Source: Dermatemys mawii (Eukaryota; Chordata; Testudines; Dermatemydidae). From it: 64,000 nt of DNA. How positions within the stretch are numbered: position 1 is the first letter of the stretch; every line of letters begins with the position of its first letter. The DNA is taken from NCBI GenBank assembly GCA_007922305.1, contig ML677366.1, positions 12,802,881 to 12,866,880 of the forward strand, read 5' to 3'. A model generated the notes under the pieces. It searched no databases. It had not been told where the DNA came from and saw nothing but the letters and a program-made list of their open reading frames with translations. The position numbers and the translations under genes were made by a program. Of this stretch, positions 24,621-36,796 are shown piece after piece.

Positions 24621-25686
24621 CATGCCTTATTGCTTGACACTCTTTGAATGTGTGTCTCTCTCAGGAGCTCTGTTTACGGTCTCTACACCCCTATCCACCC
24701 CACAGTCATGTTAGGAAGGCAGCATCCATGTAAAACCCAGATGAGATCACTTGTGAAGACCCTTGACATTTTATCTTCCCTCCCACCCATTTTCAAGGTG
24801 TCTTCCAAGTCCCGCTTGGAGGCAAGTCCTCTTCATTTCATACCCCCCGCCCCGGCGGGGCACCTCCCACTGGCATTGGGAGGCTGGATATGGTTCCCCA
24901 CCACGGCCGCTTAACATACCCTGTTGCGTTTTCTGCAGAGTCAAGCAAGGTTCTTCTACCTTCAATGGACTACAGAGACTGCCTCTGAAATGCGATTCCC
25001 CACTGGCCACGGGGGTCTGGAAGTGAATTCTGGCCTCTGTCACCCATGGACCTCCATACCAAGCCCTGCAGGAATCAGGTCTTTGCGCATTTGTTTGCTC
25101 TCTCTCTTGGGAGATGAGGAGAGATCTGACGGGATTTAACTAAGTACCAGGTGTTCCCCGGCTCAGAAACACTACGTGAAGCATGACTGAGATCGAATCG
25201 GAAGACCTAACGGCATGTCTTGCAGGGTGAATGTGCTACAACATAAGACATGCATCAAGCCATCTCTACCCAACCCAGGCCACATCACTACACAACTTCA
25301 AGAGGCTACATAATCACAGGAAAACATGAAGAAACTGCCCTAGTCCAAAAATCTCTCAGAACACGTTAATGGCACTTCACTGCAAACCTGGAATCAGGCT
25401 TGTCAGAGGTGAAACCCAGCCCTAGAACTGGTGGCAATGCTAGTTTGAAATGATCCAGCAATCAATGCAAAGGACTTTTTAAAGACGCGACTGGGAAGCA
25501 GAGATATTCCAGCAAAGCCTCTCCCACTTTCATCCATTTGCCAGGGAGATGACTGATCGTTTTTCAAAATGGCCGCATGGCATGAAACCAGAAAGGCCCA
25601 AGGGAGTAGAGAACATCATCATCCCCATGTGATTTAACTGGAAGTGGTGGCTCAACACATCAAAAAGGTTCAGAGCAAGGTGGTGT

Positions 25687-25704
25687 GAGAGAGAGAGAGA
25701 GAGA
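25687..25704. repeat. (GA)n microsatellite
   Basis: An uninterrupted GA run of about 18 bp. Confidence 0.9.
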
Positions 25705-25799
25705 CAAGATTCTGAAGAGCTCAGACACCACGGTGATGGGCAGAGACAAGGAGCTGAACAGAAAAGGGACACGTTCTTTACATCGCTGTTATAATTCAT

Positions 25800-26035
25800 C
25801 TTGTAGGAGTAGCGCCTAGAGACCCCAGCCTGCTAGTGGCTCCATTGCTCTAGGTGCAGCCACAGAGAGATACAGCCAACAGAGACTAGAGAACAAAAGT
25901 ACTGTTATCCCCCTCTGACAGAGATGGAGATCAACGACTCACCAAATGGCACACAGGAAGCCTGTGGCAAAGACAGGCGCGGCACTCATATCCCCGAGTC
26001 CCACTACAGTGCATTAACCACATGATCATCTCTCC
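25800..26035 (-). mobile_element. ancient amniote SINE/LINE tail (MIR/L2-like), degraded
   Basis: AGGAGTAGCGCCTAGAGACC, CTCCATTGCTCTAGGTGC, CACACAGGAAGCCTGTGGCA and TGCATTAACCACATGATC are recognisable pieces of a common amniote element. It normally reads as a 'cacacaggaagtctgtggcagag...ccctaaccactagacca' string. Divergence is high. Confidence 0.6.
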
Positions 26036-26119
26036 TCTCTGTATTATTGTAGAACACATCAGTTCTTAGGCAGGTTTGGATCCTGATGGAGGCAGCCAGG
26101 CCTGCAGCAGAGAGCACAA

Positions 26120-26270
26120 GGTCCCCAGCTCCAATCCTTGCTCTGCTACTGCGGGCAAATCACTTCACATCTCTGCAGCTCCATTCCCCCTCTGTAACAC
26201 GGGGCTAACACTCCCCTGCTGACCTTACCAAGGCATGGCGAGGATATTTATAACTAGAGATGCTGAGGAG
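26120..26270 (+). mobile_element. MIR-like SINE, degraded
   Basis: CTTGCTCTGCTACTGCGGGC, AAATCACTTCACATCTCTGC and CCCCTCTGTAACACGGGGCT follow the MIR core consensus (around 'tgggcaagtcacttaacctctctg ... tgtaaaatgggg'). Confidence 0.65.
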
Positions 26271-26689
26271 TATCACGCCAGTCAAAAATTCACTACTGGG
26301 CCCTCAGAATGCTGTTCAAATGAGCCAAGTTTACAGTGACCAGCCCTCTGGGAAGAGCCAGACTGTCTGATGTTTGCACGGAACGGGTCTCTCCTTTAGC
26401 CTTGGGAACAGAGGCTGCTAAAATACAGAGCCTGCCTGTGCTGCTGTTCCAGCTGAACAAGGAGATGCTGGAAATTGATTCTGTCTGAGGTAACAATTGG
26501 AAATAAATATCCCATGCAGCCATTGCTGATTAGCATAGTGACTAGGAAGCGTGCTATGCTGGAACGCAGGGGACAAAGGAGGGAGGAGGGCATTGGGGGT
26601 GGCGTGGAATCAGAGGGAACATTACTACTATATATTATACCTAGGGAACCACAGACATGCATGACTCTTTACAGAAGAACTGGAGCCCT

Positions 26690-27225
26690 TGGTAAACTGG
26701 GCGCAAGCAAATGATGTGTGTTTTAATACAGCTAAATGTAGACACCTAGAAACAAAGCCCGTAGATCACACTTACGTCTTGGGGGACTCAATCCTGGGAA
26801 GCAGTGGCTTGGAAAAAGATTTGGGGGTTGTGGCGGATAATCAGCTGAATGTGAGCTCCCAGTGCGATGTGGTGGGCAAAAGAGCTAATGAGATCCTGAA
26901 ATGTATAAATGGGGGAATCTGGATTAGGAGCAGAGAGGTTATTTTACCTCTGTATTTGGCACTGGTATGACTGTTGCTGGAATCCTGTGTCCAGGTCTGG
27001 TGCCCACAATTCAAAAAAGGATGTTGATAGATTGGAAAGCGTTCAGAGAAGAGCCACCAAAATGACTAAAGGTTGAGAAAACAGGCCATTTTTAAATCAA
27101 GACTGGATGTTTTTCTAAAGGATGTGCTCTAGGAATTATTTGAGGGAAGTCCAAGGACGGTGTTAGACCGGAAGACAGACTAGATGACCACAGTGGACCC
27201 TTCTGGCCTTGCAATCGATGAAAAA
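26690..27225 (+). mobile_element. CR1 LINE 3' portion with internal deletion
   Basis: The plus-strand translation includes EKDLGVVADNQLNVSSQCDV, KRANEILKCI and SREVILPLYLALV, the C-terminal end of CR1 ORF2. GAATCCTGTGTCCAGGTCTG and CAATTCAAAAAAGGATGTTG follow. At about 27087 the sequence jumps from the 'aaaggttgagaaaacaggcc' region directly to 'tttttaaatcaagactgg', so the usual intervening part of the CR1 3' end is missing. The copy ends in GACTAGATGACCACAGTGG and CCTTCTGGCCTTGCAAT, the family's typical 3' tail. It is a dead copy. Confidence 0.9.
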
Positions 27226-28984
27226 TAGACCTGGGCAACAGACCCCGCTGTAAGTTATAATTCAAGGGCTTGCTACCCAAGAGGCACTGAGCTCCCTAAT
27301 GTCCTTACAGCACAAATGGGAGCTGAGAGGTACTGAGTACTGGCATGATCAGACCTTTACTTACAGAGCAGACAGCAATAGACCACGTCCCCCGGCACAG
27401 TGTGGTCCTAGTCCATAACTAGGTCTCTCACAGAAATACATTTAAATAGTAATAGCACCAAGCATTACCTGGGAGATGAGGAAAGACTGATTGACTATGG
27501 ATGTATTTGATTTCTTTTCATAATGGTTTGAAACGTTCCTATGCTATAGTTCAGGTTGGAGGGAGAGGACTGGCAGGAGCGCAGGTAACAGCTGGTAGCC
27601 TGCTTGAAAGGATTGAGCATGGAGGAGGATGTGTGGCACCCAGGGTCAGACACAGGTAGAAGTCCTAGAATTGCTTAGTGGAGGAGAGCAAAGTTAGACT
27701 TTGCTCCTTATAAGACAGATTAGCCTGGCTGCTTTATAGAGAGGCTGGGCTTTCAAATGCTGGGAATAAGGGCAAGTGATTTTTATGAAAAGCAATTGAA
27801 CATTGTCGAAACAATATTAAGTCCGGTGTTTTGTTTGTTTATCCATTCAGCCCGAGATCCCGAACAAGCTCACACAGCCACACAGGCAAAGAAATTTAAA
27901 CAAGACCGCACATGGCAAGGCTGCGCAGTTACACATACCTCACAAGCACCATGGATCAAGTGTCTACAGTCCTTCAAGATGTGCGGGTATAAGATGGAAG
28001 GGTGCTTCTAGCATCTGAGTGCCTTTAGGAAGGATCAATACGATGAGTGCAGTGTGACTCTGCAGCCCCAATCTCTAGACTGCACGGTATCCGGAGGAGG
28101 AGTCATGGGTCACGGTCCTGCCTCGATCTAGAGAGAATCCTGCAATGCTTCTCCAGAATATTCTAGTCCAAAGCTCTTCACAGACCACGCTTATCCACAC
28201 AACCCTCAATCTTTCACCTCGCACTGCAATGCAGTTGGCTCTGGGGTGGAATACATATGTTCTTTAACAGCACTCAGCAACTGTACCAAACAGTCCAGGA
28301 AGTGAGGCAGGAAAGCATCCTGTATCCAGTCACAAACAGAAAGGGAACCTCAGGTAATAAGGATGCACTTTCCCAGAGGAGAACGTGGCCAGAGCACTCG
28401 GGCCAAGGCTCATAAAGTTTATCCATATCGACATGCCACGGTGAATGGCCAGGGCGGTCTACATTAACTACATCACAGAAGCTGGCAATGGAACAGGCCA
28501 GTTGGATCATCTACCCCATCCCCCTCCCAAGCCAAACAGTCCCCTACACACTTAGCCCAGTGGGCCTTTCCCATCTCCAACGTCCATAAGTCTGTCTCCT
28601 TCAGCCTGCCCCCCAATCTACGTGAACAGAAAAGTGACAGACCCAGAAGAGAAGATAAAAAAACCCGCAGTGGGGCAGAAGGCAGCCAATGTATGGCAGC
28701 ATTTGAAAGCCAAACAATCACCCCACCACCCCACTACCCACAGAGGGCAGGAGTCACTACGACGACTCCATGTCCTTTGTATTTACCAACCTGGCTACAG
28801 TTTGTACAAACATGGCTCTGCTTTATCAAAGGCCTCCATCCTCACACTGGCAAGCCCTGCCAAGGGAGAGCTCTGGAACGGGAACAGTGTTTCAGCTGGC
28901 CTATGAACCCATTTAGAGCACACAGAGGCCTCCTGAAGACAGAGTGAAGGGAAAAGAAGCTGCAGAATGCGGGCGGAAGAAGCA

Positions 28985-29115
28985 ATTCTTAATATTCTAA
29001 ATGGAATTCTGACTACTTAAGCTTTATTTAAGAGCACACCTGACTCTATAATTACAGGGCCTTAATTTGTTTTCTTTACTACGCCAATAAATAAGGTGGC
29101 ATGTGGTTATTCTCT
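28985..29115. other. candidate conserved noncoding element
   Basis: AT-rich, repeat-free: ATTCTTAATATTCTAAATGG, TCTATAATTACAGGGCC, TTAATTTGTTTTC and CCAATAAATAAGG. Homeobox-type cores are present. Conservation is untested. Confidence 0.25.
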
Positions 29116-30990
29116 ACAACTACAAACAGGCACTTTACAGAGTGGCTGACTGAGAGCCAATGTTTCGAGAAAGTGTTTAGAGGGAGTCACACTCTGTTAG
29201 TGGGTGACCCGAGACCGGGAGGGTAGAACGCGATGGCATTCACAGGGAAGGACTCAGCTCTCAGTCCAAGGAAAGGAGCTGGGGACAGGGGACCAACGTT
29301 GGCTGTTAAAGGGATGCAAGGGAGGCTGAAGGGACTTACACCTCTGGGATCAGCATCAGCTGATCTGAATGGCAGGGATGGGTGACACTATCAGGCTTCC
29401 CAACCAGCATGGAACTATGGACCTTATAGGAGGGATGGAGCAGACATACAAATATATTAATATCTATCTCATACCAGTCTGTGGCACTGTGGTTCCTTTT
29501 CTCCTCTCTAGTTTGAATTTTCAGTCCAGCTCTCAGACCCTGTCTCCAACCTCCTTGACAATGGCAATGCGACTGGTTTCCCCCAGAGAACATCACCCAT
29601 TTGTTTTTAGTCGCAGTTTTATCGCTGTCCTTTTCTTTTCATCTCTTGGGAGTGAATCTGGTGCCAGATTGGCAGCCCTGGCACTGACGGCCTCTGCCCA
29701 CGGGACAGGCTCTGCAGGGAGAGCTTCCTACATGTCATCATGCTCCATTGACTGGTTCAGCCGTGAGCCATTTGGGATAAGAACAGAGGTCAACCTCTAG
29801 AGCCCAGCCAATCCTGGGCCTCTCTGCTGAGGCCCTCACAATGGCAGAGCCACTGAGGATGACTTGTCGCAGTGGGTTTCGTGGTAGCCCAGCCCCCCAA
29901 AAGTATCTGAGACCCACCAGATTTGTTTCATACAGTCAGCTAAGCTCCTAGAGTCCTTGTCCCCCCCAGAACATTTGTTTCCTATTCTCTCCCAAGGGCA
30001 CACTGTATGAGCAGATGGAGGTTGATGTCTATCTTTTGGAGGAGAGGGAGAGGGAAGGTTTCTCTGTCAACAAGACAGAGAAATATAAATCCTACATCCA
30101 CCCTCTGCCACACTGCAAGGAGAACTCTGGGCTCCTGACATAGGCAGCCCTATGCTTTGGGAGGGAGGGGGTTACAGCAACTCCATCTCTTGCAGATCCC
30201 AGGATGGAAGCACAGTGAGTGAGTCTCCCCCGGCCTCTGCAGCTCTGCCTGAGTGCTGGGGGTGGGAAAGGAGAGGGCAGATGGTTTCCCCTCCAGCTCC
30301 CTTGATATATGGGCCTCATTTGGACGTACCTCAGCAACTGGGGATCTCAGCTCTTTAGATCATGGCACATCCATGACAGAGGCAGAACACTCTCCTACTT
30401 GGGAGGGGAGGGCAGCTGTGTCAGTCAAAGAGGCTCCCTGCATCCTACCAGCTCTGCTTGGTAACCCTGCCCTCCCAGCTCCTGAAGATCTTAGGGCAGA
30501 GGCATGGAGTACCAAAGGGCCCCCAACTTTAGCAACTACAACACTCCACAGGTTTCTTGGAAAGACGTGGAGCTCAAAGACTGCGTTGATCACAAAGCGC
30601 AAATCCTCTCTGTGCTTAACTGAGCTGCTCTGAAACTTTGTGGCTGAGGAGTCTCTGCCTGACCTGATCCTTGTTAGCTTGTGCTCAGGCCCGAAGCTCT
30701 GATTGCATCACTTAAGCCCAGGCACAATACATATCAGATGCATGGCATCCAGATAGACCCCTCTTGGGGAGTGGATCTCCAGAGCAAGCCAGGTGTTAGC
30801 AAAGGTGACACTAAAGACAGCACAGTAAAGAGGCCAGGGACCAGAATCATTGTGGAACTCTTGCCCAATAGCACAGCCTCCAGAGTATTGGCAAAAATCT
30901 ACCATAGGCCACAAGTCTGAATCTGACTCAGATCAAACCCAAAGCTATCCCGCTCCGATAGCCGGTCAGCAGCTTCTGTACAAAGGACTT

Positions 30991-31245
30991 ACAGTACGTC
31001 TACACGGTAACTGGACATCCACGGCTGGCCTGTGCCAATTGACTCAGGCTAAGGGCTGTTTAACTGCAGTGTAGACATATGGGCTTGGGCTAGAACCTGA
31101 GCTCCAGGACTCTGCAAGGTGAGAGGGTCCCCAAATGGGCTCCAGCCTGAGCCTGCATGTTTACACCCCTTAGGCTCGCAGGATTTGGGCTGAGTCCGCT
31201 GGCCTGGGCCAGCCACAGGTTTTTAACTGCAGTACAGTCACACCC
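30991..31245. mobile_element. palindromic MITE (TGTCTACAC family)
   Basis: The left arm (ACGTCTACACGGTAACTGG, then CCACGGCTGGCCTGTGCC, then TTTAACTGCAGTGTAGACAT) is mirrored by the right arm (GGCCTGGGCCAGCCACAGG, TTTTTAACTGCAGTACAGTC). The arms are about 100 bp and the whole element can fold on itself. It has no coding capacity. Confidence 0.75.
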
Positions 31246-31293
31246 TCAGTGGCCTAAGTCCAGTTACCAGTGGGGCAGGTACATTCACTTTAG

Positions 31294-31334
<41 letters not shown>

Positions 31335-31336
31335 AC
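31294..31336. repeat. (AC)n microsatellite
   Basis: AC run of about 33 bp, interrupted once by AAAC, then continuing to 31336. It sits between the MITE and the solo LTR. Confidence 0.95.
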
Positions 31337-31432
31337 CTCATTTGGGACTAATTGTCCCCTTGTTGACAGACTCAGTGGCACCAAGCACTGACTGGACCAG
31401 GAGACCTAGCTCTGCTCACTCTCAGAGGTGGG

Positions 31433-32834
31433 TGTGATGGGATCTCTGGGGCGCAGCCTGGGACTGTGGGACCGCTGTGCACCCTTAACTCTCTCCAGCC
31501 TGGGCTAGCTCTCCCAATGCCTTGCTAGTGACCAGCAGCAAACCCCTCCAGGTGCTGTTATCACTCAGCACAACCGCATGTGGACCCTCACACCCAGATA
31601 GATTGCACGAATGCTCCCAGAGCCACTCATGAATCACACAGAGAATAGCACCAGAGCCAAATCCCACATCCCAGCTCCCAGCACTGTACCCCAGGAATAT
31701 ATTGTCTTGCACTGCTCAAGATGAGCAGTGCAAATTTATTAACTGGTCCACCACTTCATCAGTGGAAAGTGGAGATACACCAGCCTTTGCAAAACCTGAG
31801 CAGATTTGCCCCACACTTCATACAAACTCACTGGTAAAGATAAACAGTTAAACAAGTTCATTGACTACAAAAGATAGATTTTAAGAGATATTAAGTGATA
31901 GGCAAAAAAAATCAGTTAGTTACCAAAATAAAAGAAAATATAACCACAGTCTAAACCAGTGGTGAGCAACCTGCAACCTGTCAGGGTAATCCACTGGCGG
32001 GCAGCGAGACAGTTTGTTTACACTGACCATCTACAGGCATGGTCACCTGCAGCTCCCAGTGGCTGGGAACGGCAAACCATGGCCAGCGGGAGCTGCGGGC
32101 GGCTGTGCCTGCGGACGGTCAATGTAAACACTGTCTCACAGCCTACCAGTGGATTATCCTGATGGGCCACAGATTAGAACAGTGGTGGGCAAACTCTCAA
32201 CCCTATCAATTAGACATCTAGATTAAGCAGTTTTTCTCACCCTACTAGATATCGCAGTCCATAGTTATAGACTGGCCACATTTCAAGGGGGAAATCTCTT
32301 CTGCTCAAGTCTTCACAACGTCCTTGTTGCTTCCAGCATGGGTCGGTGAAGGAGAAAGACCCGGCATGTGGCCTCTGTGTTTTATAACCTCAGTCCCCTG
32401 GGCTTGCGGAGCACAAGTCCAGCATGTCTGGGGCATTGCTGAGTCTCCAGGCAAGGGTGAACAATTTGCTTGGTGTGGTCCCATGGAGATGAGTCATTGC
32501 ATCATAGCTCCCTTTTTGGACAATGCTTGTTGATGGGTTGGTTGATCGATACCCCACCCAAGTGTTGGTTACCTTCCTTGTTGTTGCCTCTGGGGACCTA
32601 ATATGCGGCTGATTCCCCAGCTTACAGCATGTATGGTTGTCACTAAAACACCACAATTCTCATAACTTCATATGCATGAAATGATATACATATATGGACA
32701 GAGACGTGACTTTCAGCAGATCACTATCTTTCCCCTGATACCTACAAGGCATGCTTTAGATGCAGGATCACAATTACATAAAAATTAGGACTATGGGGGT
32801 TACCAAATGCTCCCCCAAGATATAGTATGTCACA
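31433..32834 (-). mobile_element. solo LTR with perfect 5-bp target-site duplication
   Basis: The element starts TGTGATGGG and ends ATGTCACA, the TGTGA/TCACA termini of an LTR. The five bases before it (31428-31432) and after it (32835-32839) are both GTGGG. No internal gag, pol or env is present, so it is a solo LTR. The minus strand has a TATAAAA box near 32383 and an AATAAA signal near 31735, so the LTR is probably oriented minus, the same as NTRK3. A foldback hAT element (31957-32182) is nested within it and inflates its length to 1,402 bp. A 5-bp duplication fits ERV3/ERVL-like or Gypsy LTRs; the class is not resolved. Confidence 0.8.
31957..32182. mobile_element. foldback hAT-type MITE nested in the solo LTR
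   Basis: The start CAGTGGTGAGCAACC is a typical hAT terminus. The first 75 bp (GTAATCCACTGGCGGGC, CGAGACAGTTTGTTTACAC) are mirrored by GTCAATGTAAACACTGTCTC and ACCAGTGGATTATCCTGATG on the right. The centre GCAGCTCCCAGTGGCTGG is mirrored by GGCCAGCGGGAGCTGC. The whole element is therefore a near-palindrome. A further hAT-end-like string, CAGTGGTGGGCAAAC, begins at 32180. Confidence 0.75.
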
Positions 32835-35800
32835 GTGGGCTACGGCTATTTATGGCTCCATATACCTCCAGTCCAGGGTTTGTTTCCATCAGTCACTCAC
32901 ATCCCTTTCCCACTCCCAGCCTCGAAACATCACATACCAAGGATTGTGCGCAGGGCCAACTAACCACTCAAGGGCAGCTCTGACTCCTCTTAGAAGGCAC
33001 TGGACTATTCAGACCCTTCAAGAAGCTGAACACTGCAAAACCTCTCAATGACTTCACCTTCCCTTTTTTACTCTGTGCAGGAAAAACACTCATTCAGAGC
33101 CATTATCTTAAATAAACCCCAACAAACCAGAGCTCCTACAATTAGAGCTGGAGTAAGCGATCACCTTGATTGCACAGCTGGGGTCTGAAGACTTGTAAAT
33201 GTACAGAGAAAGGAACAGAAATAGCAGAAGCTGGGAGAAGGCAGAGAAACCCAGCTTGTCTGACAGGAGGAAACCTCTCTCAAAGCTGGGGGTGGAAGTG
33301 AAGAGAAGATAGAGAGGTGGATGGTGTTGGGATTTCCCCCAGAAAAGGGAAACAAAACCCATTGTCAGCCAGTAAAGTCATTTAAATAAGCATGCAAGCT
33401 TTGCCCAAGATACAAGTCTGCTGCTGCCCCTCAATCCCAGCTTTCAGCACTTCCTGCAGATCCAGTCCTGGGCCTCAACACACCTGCACTGTTGCCCTTC
33501 AATCTTCCCCATTCAGCTTAGCAATTCCCCGGTCAAGCACTTGATGTTCAGTGCCTCGGAATCCATTTGCAAATTATCCAAACCTCCAACAAATACACAG
33601 AGACAAGACCCCCAAACGAGGTGGAGGAGGGGAAAGAGGTGATGTCCCCTGCAATGCTACATCCCCACCTGGCCCCTGAGTTCCACTTCTCACAGGCCTG
33701 GCTGATGAGCCTCAAATACAGTGACAACACCATCCAGCCTTGACACGCATCCAGGTGTGGCTCAGAGAGGCCATTCCCTTTGCTGGGGGCAGTATTCCTC
33801 GAGCTCACCAGCCACTGTACCCAGCTACAGCAGCCTGAGACTCCAAGCAGATTGACATTTCCACTAATCCTTTTATCTCCAGCTCCAATGCAAGGCTGCC
33901 TCTGAAAATGTCAGGTCTCCAGCAGGCTGAGCTCCTTCCGAGGCAGTGGCTGGCTAGAAGCCTGAAAGCTGCCCTGCCATACTGGCACAGTCTCACATGC
34001 TATCTCACTGGAGAGGTCCCTCCAGAGTGCCACCAGATGTTCATGTGGCAGATCCAATGGCTGAGGTGGGACGGACTGCCACAGTCCAAGACAAGGGAGC
34101 CACAGGAAGCTTAAGTAGTAAAGTAGGGTGCAGACCATCTAGACAACCAGCAGCAGCCCAAATCCTGGTCCAGTTGGACTCAGGACCCTGCCCTGCCCCC
34201 ATCTATCTCACTCTATCATCTCAGAAATCACCCCTTTGTGTTATCGTTAAAGCCACTTTTCCTCTAGGACCAGGACGTTTGAGAGAGAAGAACTTCCAGT
34301 CTTTACATGAGGTCAGACACCACAATGAACAGCAAAGCATGACAGACCAAGATCTGGGCTCCTTCCGTCATCACACTACATTTTCTTACTTCAAATCAAC
34401 AGCTCTTTACAGTGTGAAATGCCAGAGTTAAGAGAGGTCTCCTCATTTGAATGGCTGGCATGGTGACCACGGAAGGAGACAGGTAATTCCAGAGATGATC
34501 CAAGCTACTTGGAAAAAGGTAACCATGACCATCAGGCATGGAGAGGGCCCTACGGCAAGATGATGTGTCTGAACAACCAACTAGAACTAGGGGCTGAGCT
34601 TTCTTTGGACAGGGGTACAACAGTCAGAAGAACAGACATATTTCGTCCTCTCAAGCTGCACGCTCCCACGTGAAGGACTAAGCGTGCCTAGGACACACCA
34701 ACAAAGCCCAGCTACTTAGTTTAAACACACAAAAGAAGTTAAGGCTACTAACTGAACAATGTAGTTACCTATAGTAGCAGGCCAAGCACTTCAAGGCAAG
34801 AAAAGGAATCTCAAGCTAAGGATGTTTAAATCTTACATGGCCCACATAGTAAACAAACATTTCATCACCACACAGCAGCCTTAACTCTGACCCAAAATAA
34901 AGTCATTTGTTCAGCCATCTCAAACTACAAAACTGGGCTCCTTCTGAAAGAGAAGTAATAATTTCATATGTACACACTAATGGCATATATTGATCAGCCT
35001 CTAATGCAAGTTCACCCACACAACATTACCACGAATTTATAGTTATGCTCCTTACCTATTAGAGACAATATTACTTCCAAGAATCAGCAACCATTTTACC
35101 CAACAATTCAACTGTCCAGTGCAAAATGCACTATGCGATTTCCCCATTCAACAGTATTCCATCAAAGAAAATATTTAGATATCTCTACCAAGAGAATACA
35201 TTAAAAAAAAATCCATGGGCGAAAATTAAAATTGTTGTTTTGTGTTAAAATATGCATTCCTTTACGCTCAGTAAGAACAGTGTATTTATTAGGTGGGCTG
35301 TTCAAGTTCTGTGGCGTCCTTAACTATTCATGTGTTTGATTTTAAGTGCTTGGGTTTTGTAAATGGCCTGTTAGGCAAGTCCATTGCTGTCACTTAGCAA
35401 CTGTAACTAGCTTTCACAATGAAGCTTTTAAGCATTTGTGTTGAAGTGAGCACTGTACACGCATCAAGCAGCAACTATACTCCATCTCTTCTCCCCAGGA
35501 ACGTGCCCATATGGGTGGCAATACATGCCCAGAGAATCAAAAAGATGGTTTTTTTAAAGCTATGACCAGTTTTCATTGAAATTGCTGACCGCACACGATT
35601 CAGAGCAAGCCCATGGGCTCACACGCAGTGCACCGGGACTCTCACAATAACCAGTCAGCCCACCTCTAGTCTTTACACCGGCACTCAGAGGGGTCTGATC
35701 CCATATCACTCACTCAGACAAATTATTTCAGGCCCTTGATGCGTTTTGCACACATGCTGGTACTCCAGCCTTTTCTGAAGAAAGAAATGTTGCCCATCAG

Positions 35801-35915
35801 CCGCCAGTGCTTGTACGTTCCACGGGACACAATCCAACCTTCCCAGATACTCCTCTGGAAAACTGGACATTATCTACTGGCTTGCCTCCTTCCTATACCA
35901 AATTCCAGAGCACTA

Positions 35916-36216
35916 CAGTAGACTCTCGATTATCCGGGATGATAAGGAAAAAATTAATCCTGGTTAATAAAATCCCAGATAATCACCATCCATAGGAAAT
36001 ATGATGGGGAAGGTGTTGGTTCACCAGCCACCCTGCGCCGGGGGCAGGGGGTGTTGGTTCACTGGCTGCCCTGCGCCCTGGTGGTTTCTTTGGTTTTTTG
36101 TGCTTGGGGCGGCAACAAAGCCAGAGCCGGCCCTGCGAGTTACACGTATTTATTTTTGACATCCTGGTTAATCCACAACCTGGTTAACCCAATCCTGGAT
36201 AATCGAGAGTCTTCTG
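35916..36216. mobile_element. pogo/Tigger-type MITE with 23-bp TIRs and TA target site
   Basis: The left end CAGTAGACTCTCGATTATCC plus GGG and the inverted right end match over 23 bp with two mismatches. TA lies directly outside both ends (35914-35915 and 36217-36218). The 301-bp element has no transposase. Internally GGTGTTGGTTCACCAGCC and GTGTTGGTTCACTGGCTGCC form a two-copy ~38-bp direct repeat. TA duplication and CAG termini fit the pogo branch of Tc1/mariner. Confidence 0.9.
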
Positions 36217-36589
36217 TACTTCCTTACCATCTCCCCTCATCCTCCAATAACCGCCAGTAGGAAGTATCTGTGCCCTGGGCCCGCCTCAAACGCCCATTTA
36301 ACAAGTCAATAATTAGGAGCACAGCTGTGAGCCACGTGCTTGAAGCGACAGCAGGATCTGCGTCTGCAAAGCCCTCTGTGTTTGTTACATGTTGAGGCTC
36401 AGGCTCTGAACTAGAGCATGCTGCTCCCCAGCCCCACTCACAGTCCCCCAAACTCCACAGAAGGGGAAACTTCCGCTGGCTGCTGCAGGGGTGCTAATGA
36501 GGCAAGAGCTCGTTCTAGCCACAATCAAAGCCAGCCCAGTTCTTAGACACCTCAATGTGTCGGCTTCCCAGCAGGAGAGAACTGTTCGG

Positions 36590-36735
36590 TGCTCTCACTT
36601 TCCCCACGCCGCCCTCTCTGTGCCCTTCTTCCCCATCCCCTTCACGCTTCTCTTCTACTCCCTTCATTACTGCTCTCTCCTTCTCCCTCCTGCGTCTCTC
36701 CTTTCACCCTTGCCTCTGGCTTCCCCCCGAGGGTG
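36590..36735. repeat. pyrimidine-rich tract upstream (plus strand) of the 72-bp exon
   Basis: About 145 bp of mostly C and T on the plus strand, so purine-rich on the transcribed (minus) RNA. It lies 60-200 bases into the long intron after the exon's donor. It explains the overlapping Pro/Ser/Leu-rich ORFs here, which are not genes. Confidence 0.6.
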
Positions 36736-36796
36736 GACAGCACTGGAGGTAACCTTCCCAAAGGGAACAGCAGGGCAGGGGGGCAGCGTTACTCAC

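Larger units (their letters stand above)
9357..36796 (-). other. NTRK3: NTRK3 intron between second and third LRR exons (27,440 bp)
   Basis: The donor GTGAGT (plus 36791-36796) and the acceptor TTTTCAG (plus 9357-9363) are both clear. The intron contains most of the identifiable transposons in this window, which are listed separately. I found no further NTRK3 exon-like sequence in it. Stretches with nothing recognised include 11300-12960, 13250-14270, 15130-17050, 17470-21650, 21810-25790, 27230-28980, 29120-30990 and 32840-35910. These hold unique-looking DNA with occasional pyrimidine-rich tracts, for example 21880-22120. Confidence 0.9.

Noticed and set aside
31157..31351. 64-aa ORF with His-Thr repeat
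   Set aside because: Produced by the (AC)n microsatellite at 31294-31336.
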